Part shown: one piece after another, positions 60,991 to 64,000 of the stretch
How the letters are laid out: every line of letters begins with the position of its first letter
Position numbering within the stretch: position 1 is the stretch's first letter
DNA from: Lunatibacter salilacus
GTDB lineage: Bacteria > Bacteroidota > Bacteroidia > Cytophagales > Cyclobacteriaceae
Direction: 5' to 3'
Length of the DNA: 64,000 nt
Assembly: GCF_009797935.1 (NCBI RefSeq)
Contig: NZ_VOLC01000030.1
Location: forward strand, 1-64,000
Notes under the pieces: model-generated
What the model was told of the DNA's origin: nothing
Databases searched by the model: none
Seen by the model: the letters and a program-made list of their open reading frames with translations, nothing else
Translations under genes and position numbers: made by a program

Positions 60991-61830
60991 ATGAGACACT
61001 GCATAAACATAATAACACTGACAATAATGTTTGGACTATTTGGTTGTAAGGACAACAAAAAGAAAGACTTTGTATTTGACGAATTCAAATCTCAAATAGA
61101 AAGCAACGGAATGAAAATCGACTCTGTGGATGAAACAGGACTTATTTATATTTCGCAAGGAGAACTGACACTTAAGATAAGCTTAGACAATGTGAGAAGA
61201 AATTACGAAAGAGATAAAGATGAAAGTCATATTTCTGACCTCGTCCAAACTTTGATTTCTTACTCAATTGAACTTCCAAATAATTGGCAAGACGCAAAAG
61301 ATGACATTTACATTTCACTTTTTCCAAACGACCACGATTTTCAAGAGTTTCTACACGCCAAAATAACAGATGAATTTAGCAAAGTGTATGTTTATAGCGG
61401 ACAAGACAAACTTACTTGGATAACCAAAGACGATTTGAAAAAATGGAATATAACAGAAACCGAACTTGATATTCAAGCTAACAATAATGCTGACAAGTTA
61501 TTAAAAACGACACCAATTACATTTGACAAAATAGATAATCGCAAACTAGGATTAATAGAAGTTGAACACACGACATTAAAAGGTGCTTTACTTTTTGCAC
61601 CTACAATGAAAGAGAAGATTAAGACAGACTTTGGATTTCCTTTTTATGCTGTAATTCCTGTTAGAGATTTTTGCTACATTTTTTCAGAAAAGGACTTTGA
61701 ATTCTTTTCAGGTAGAATTGGCAAAGTAGTTGTTGACGAATATAAACAATCAGGTTATCCAATAACGACAGAAATATTGAAATTTACAGACAAGGGAGTT
61801 GAAGCAGTAGGAAAATATCCAGTAGAATAA
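60991..61830 (+). CDS. DUF1444-like lipoprotein (cassette gene 1)
   Basis: 279-residue protein. A short signal with lipobox LFGC (ITLTIMFGLFGC) precedes a charged mature region. SHISDLVQTLISYS, LTWITKDDLKKWNITETELD then IQANNNADKLLKTT recall the DUF1444/YtpQ family pattern; this is a moderate inference, and the function of that family is unknown. It is A+T-richer than neighbouring genes, with a leader of only 6 bp after the GTTACCTGCC core, as in integron cassettes. The ATG is used; an upstream GTG would run through the recombination site. Confidence 0.75.
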   Translation: MRHCINIITLTIMFGLFGCKDNKKKDFVFDEFKSQIESNGMKIDSVDETGLIYISQGELTLKISLDNVRRNYERDKDESHISDLVQTLISYSIELPNNWQDAKDDIYISLFPNDHDFQEFLHAKITDEFSKVYVYSGQDKLTWITKDDLKKWNITETELDIQANNNADKLLKTTPITFDKIDNRKLGLIEVEHTTLKGALLFAPTMKEKIKTDFGFPFYAVIPVRDFCYIFSEKDFEFFSGRIGKVVVDEYKQSGYPITTEILKFTDKGVEAVGKYPVE

Positions 61831-61851
61831 AATGACGAAAGAAAGAAAAAC

Positions 61852-61986
61852 GGCAGGTAACAGGCGTTTGGCAAAAAAGCGGGTTCAGTGCATAAATGAA
61901 GTTTTGTTCTTCTTATCAAGTTCAGTGCTGGCAGACAGTTTAGTGCTTCGAAATCCGCTTCTTCGCCAAGCGCCAAAACGTTGTGG
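61852..61986 (+). other. attC-like recombination site 1
   Basis: A 130-bp folded site between the two cassette genes. Inverse core GGCAGGTAAC (61852-61861), 1-nt spacer, then GGCGTTTGGC (61863-61872) pairs with GCCAAGCGCC (61965-61974; one G-T), followed by AAAAC and core GTTGTGG (61980-61986). A second stem AAGCGG (61877-61882) / CCGCTT (61955-61960) encloses a loop of about 72 nt. AAC and GTT ends, unequal spacers and a variable terminal loop are attC hallmarks. The cores deviate from RYYYAAC/GTTRRRY, so it is called attC-like. Confidence 0.6.
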
Positions 61987-62005
61987 TTAATACAGAGAAT
62001 AGCAA

Positions 62006-63253
62006 ATGAGCATTGTTGATAATTTTATAAAGCAATATGAGAAGGAATATGATTTCTATAGACAACTAGCACGTTTAGGGCATGATGTCTTAGAAACTGA
62101 AATTATAAACCGTGGTTTAAAAGCTATAATATCAAATCGTGCTAAAAGAATTGACAGATTAAAGGAAAAAGTATTACAACGTAATAAGAGTAAAAATTAT
62201 AAATCAAAAATAGCAATTGAAAAGGATATAGTAGATTTAGCAGGAATTAGGGTAGCTTTATATTTCCCTTCTGAAAGGGAAGTTGTTGGAGAAGTGATTA
62301 AAGAACTTTTTGACATTGAAGAGAGTAAAACATTTCCTGAAAACTCACACAAACCGAAACATAATAAGCGATTTTCAGGCTATTGGGCAACTCATTATAG
62401 AGTCAGGCTTAAAAAAGCTGATGATGTTGACAAAAGATTTACATCAACTGTTTTCGAAATTCAAGTTGCGAGTGTTTTGATGCACGCTTGGTCAGAGGTC
62501 GAACACGACCTTGTATATAAACCGTTTTCTGGAAATCTTACAGAAGAGGAATTGGCGATTCTAGACGAAATTAATGGATTGGTTTTGACTGGTGAAATAG
62601 CATTGGAAAGGCTTCAAAAAGCAATAACAGAACGAACAAAACAACAAACTGAAATAACAGACAAGTATGACTTAACTAATCTTGTTTTCTCTAATTATTT
62701 AGACCACTTTAAAAAAATCAATTTTGGAAATACAGAATACCTAAATAACTATTTAAAGGCTATTAATAAAATTGATACCAGCCAAATCACGGAAGCTATT
62801 AGCAAGATTAATCTTCAACTTAACGAATCATTCTCTGACCAACTTTTGCAAAACATAATTGCTATTAATAAAAATAGTGACAATCTAAGTAAGTATTTCA
62901 ATCAAATAACTAGTGATAAAAAGAAAGCATCAGGGTTTGAGCTTTTTACAAGAACTTGGATTGTGTTCGAAAAAGTAATTTCTCAATTAAATCAAGAGAA
63001 TGGTAACAAAGACCGTAAAAACTTTATTCCCAACTTAGACATAGTAAGTGAAGTATCACACTTAACTCAAAGGGAAATTAGCAAAGTTCAACAGTTAAGA
63101 AAAATTCGTAATCAAATGCTTCATGGTTACGAATCATTTTCAAATGAGCAACTTGAAAAACATTACAAAGATTTGAAATCAATAGTCCAAAAATGTATTA
63201 ATGCAATACAAAATGTAGATATCAAAGAAGAATTAAATAACGAACTGAAATAA
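62006..63253 (+). CDS. RelA/SpoT-domain protein with HEPN-like C-terminus (cassette gene 2)
   Basis: 415 residues. Residues about 40-175 form a small-alarmone-synthetase-type nucleotidyltransferase. Visible motifs are RAKRIDRLKEKV, DIVDLAGIRV (Asp74, Asp77, Gly80, Arg82), SGYWATHYRVRL, FEIQVASVLMHAW (Glu151, Gln153) and EVEHDLVYK. The synthetase site looks intact, and no HD hydrolase domain is present. The helical C-terminal part ends with LRKIRNQMLHG, an RxxxxH motif (Arg368-His373) as in HEPN domains. Together this suggests a toxic or defence-related pyrophosphotransferase (toxSAS/CapRel-like idea), not a housekeeping Rel. A+T-rich, ATG 24 bp after the cassette core. Confidence 0.85.
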   Translation: MSIVDNFIKQYEKEYDFYRQLARLGHDVLETEIINRGLKAIISNRAKRIDRLKEKVLQRNKSKNYKSKIAIEKDIVDLAGIRVALYFPSEREVVGEVIKELFDIEESKTFPENSHKPKHNKRFSGYWATHYRVRLKKADDVDKRFTSTVFEIQVASVLMHAWSEVEHDLVYKPFSGNLTEEELAILDEINGLVLTGEIALERLQKAITERTKQQTEITDKYDLTNLVFSNYLDHFKKINFGNTEYLNNYLKAINKIDTSQITEAISKINLQLNESFSDQLLQNIIAINKNSDNLSKYFNQITSDKKKASGFELFTRTWIVFEKVISQLNQENGNKDRKNFIPNLDIVSEVSHLTQREISKVQQLRKIRNQMLHGYESFSNEQLEKHYKDLKSIVQKCINAIQNVDIKEELNNELK

Positions 63254-63314
63254 TAGTACTAAACCACAATCGAGTGGATGGCCGCAGGCCATAAGCCTGC
63301 GGAGCACCCCTCAC

Positions 63315-63347
63315 ACCACCGAGCGTACGGGTCTCGTACTCGGCGGT
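63315..63347 (-). ncRNA. Group II intron domain V
   Basis: 33-nt catalytic hairpin on the minus strand. ACCGCCGAG pairs with CTCGGTGGT (one G-T), then a 2-nt CG bulge, then TACG/CGTA closing an AGACC loop. The lower stem contains CGC at the catalytic-triad position, where most group II introns have AGC; CGC is characteristic of group IIC. It begins at the base after the maturase stop codon. Confidence 0.85.
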
Positions 63348-64000
63348 TCACTGGATTGTAGGTTGTGATTTGAGGTAATAGGAAAGCATTGATTCATAAC
63401 CCTTTCTTCTTAAGCGGGACAAAGTAATAGTCGTTCCCAAAATGGGACTCTGGGCAACCGCCCAACCACCTTTTCTGGTACGACTCCATGCATAGGCATG
63501 GTCTTGGTCTACACCCAGTCTGATCAGGTTTTTGCGTTTCCGCTCAGGCTTCTTCCAGTCGTGCCAGATACAGTATCGAAGTCGGTTTCGCAGCCATTCA
63601 TCCATGGCTTTTAGCTTGGCTGTCATACTGGCGAGACGGTAATTGTTTACCCATCCCCGCCACACTTCTGCCAGCTTCCTCAACCTCTCCTCAAAACTGT
63701 ACGGTTTGGTCTTCTTGGTGATCTGCTTGAGCTTTCGCTTGAGGGAGTCCCAACTGCTCTTCTTCACCACCAACTGGTACTTTCCTTTGACGCCCTTCTG
63801 ATAGGTCGGGACAAATGCATGTCCCAACAGCTCGAAATCGGAGGGTCTTCGGATGCCGCTTTTCTCCCTGTTAATTGGCAATTTGAGTTTGTCCCTTAGA
63901 AAGAGGTAAATCTCGTTGCCCACTTTTCTGGCTTCCTTCCTTGACTTGGTGTAGATGCTAAAATCATCAGCATACCGGACGTATTTCAGGTTTCGCCTGT
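63348..64000 (-). CDS. Group II intron reverse transcriptase/maturase (partial, C-terminal half)
   Basis: About 217 residues are visible; the N-terminal part lies beyond the window. The first in-frame residues include the polymerase active site YADD (KYVRYADDFSIYTK), then KLPINREKSGIRRPSDFELLGHAF of the RT7/thumb region. The maturase (X) domain follows with LAEVWRGWVNNYRLASM, LRNRLRYCIWHDWKKPERKR and GGWAVAQSPIL. It ends in SQPTIQ with no HNH endonuclease domain, which fits endonuclease-less intron classes such as IIC. It splices the intron RNA and copies it into a new target. Frame is open to the window edge. Confidence 0.92.
   Translation of the reverse strand, partial: RRNLKYVRYADDFSIYTKSRKEARKVGNEIYLFLRDKLKLPINREKSGIRRPSDFELLGHAFVPTYQKGVKGKYQLVVKKSSWDSLKRKLKQITKKTKPYSFEERLRKLAEVWRGWVNNYRLASMTAKLKAMDEWLRNRLRYCIWHDWKKPERKRKNLIRLGVDQDHAYAWSRTRKGGWAVAQSPILGTTITLSRLRRKGYESMLSYYLKSQPTIQ

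Larger units (their letters stand above)
63269..64000 (-). mobile_element. Group II intron, 3' part (group IIC-like), truncated by window end
   Basis: A minus-strand retroelement. The reverse transcriptase/maturase frame is followed directly by domain V (63315-63347), a GC hairpin for domain VI (CCGCAGGC-TTAT-GGCCTGCGG, 63282-63302) and the putative 3' end ...CACTCGAT at 63269. Downstream exon sequence starts TGTGGTTTAG. On the plus strand the exon reads AACCACA (63262-63268), the reverse complement of TGTGGTT in the core of cassette 2. The intron thus interrupts the expected inverse core of an attC-like site. The 5' half is outside the window. Confidence 0.85.

Overview
The window looks like a chromosomal segment of a Bacteroidota bacterium, most likely order Cytophagales (Cyclobacteriaceae-like). 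This is inferred from family content: an IPExxxVDY protein next to pyruvate kinase, PorV/PorQ-like and BamA-like outer-membrane proteins, a DUF6503 lipoprotein, a DUF5522 mini-protein, a TonB-dependent receptor, A-rich leaders with few Shine-Dalgarno sites, and TAnnTTTG-type promoter boxes. Base composition is moderate in most of the window and visibly A+T-richer from about 60.9 to 63.25 kb.

Layout. 0-0.74 kb: tandem array of alternating 26/23-bp units. 0.86-6.2 kb: ABC ATPase, cobalamin adenosyltransferase, ilvE, a secreted protein, prfB with its programmed +1 frameshift, and an MFS transporter. 6.2-7.0 kb: decayed intergenic repeat with a second copy near 42.4-43.1 kb. 7.0-12.6 kb: HTH-membrane regulator, ChaN-like protein, molybdopterin adenylyltransferase, MpaB-like oxygenase, DUF5522 mini-protein, metallophosphoesterase. 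12.6-16.8 kb: complete Anbu cluster (transglutaminase, Anbu peptidase, alpha-E protein, circularly permuted ATP-grasp). 17-24.2 kb: oligopeptidase B, MscL and three envelope proteins. 24.3-31.8 kb: yidD, lgt, nadE, rnc, fabF, acpP, IPExxxVDY, pyk. 31.9-40.8 kb: NFACT protein, MBL hydrolase, two response regulators (one with Hpt), miaA, pfkA, typA, GNAT. 40.87 kb: tRNA-Leu(GAG). 41-50.8 kb: M14 and M1 peptidases, TonB receptor, small membrane protein, BCCT transporter, voltage-sensor-like protein. 50.8-58.4 kb: seven-gene minus-strand cluster (GH113, DUF6503, GT2, polyferredoxin, FAD oxidoreductase, DUF547, rhodanese). 58.8-59.5 kb: CDP-alcohol phosphatidyltransferase.

59.8-64 kb is the most unusual part. 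A tyrosine recombinase is followed by two single-gene units bounded by attC-like folded sites: complementary core sequences, AAC/GTT termini and interrupted stems. The first unit carries a DUF1444-like lipoprotein. The second carries a RelA/SpoT alarmone-synthetase domain fused to a C-terminal region with a HEPN-like RxxxxH motif. The second unit's inverse core is interrupted by the 3' end of a group II intron whose domain V has the CGC triad typical of group IIC. This looks like an integron-like cassette array invaded by an attC-type group IIC intron.

A second unusual signal is a family of 88-95-bp repeats (one unit at 10.73 kb, three at 38 kb, three at 47.6 kb). Most units carry a mini-ORF of 25-31 codons, and the set abuts the start codon of three unrelated genes in the same orientation and with nearly the same spacing.
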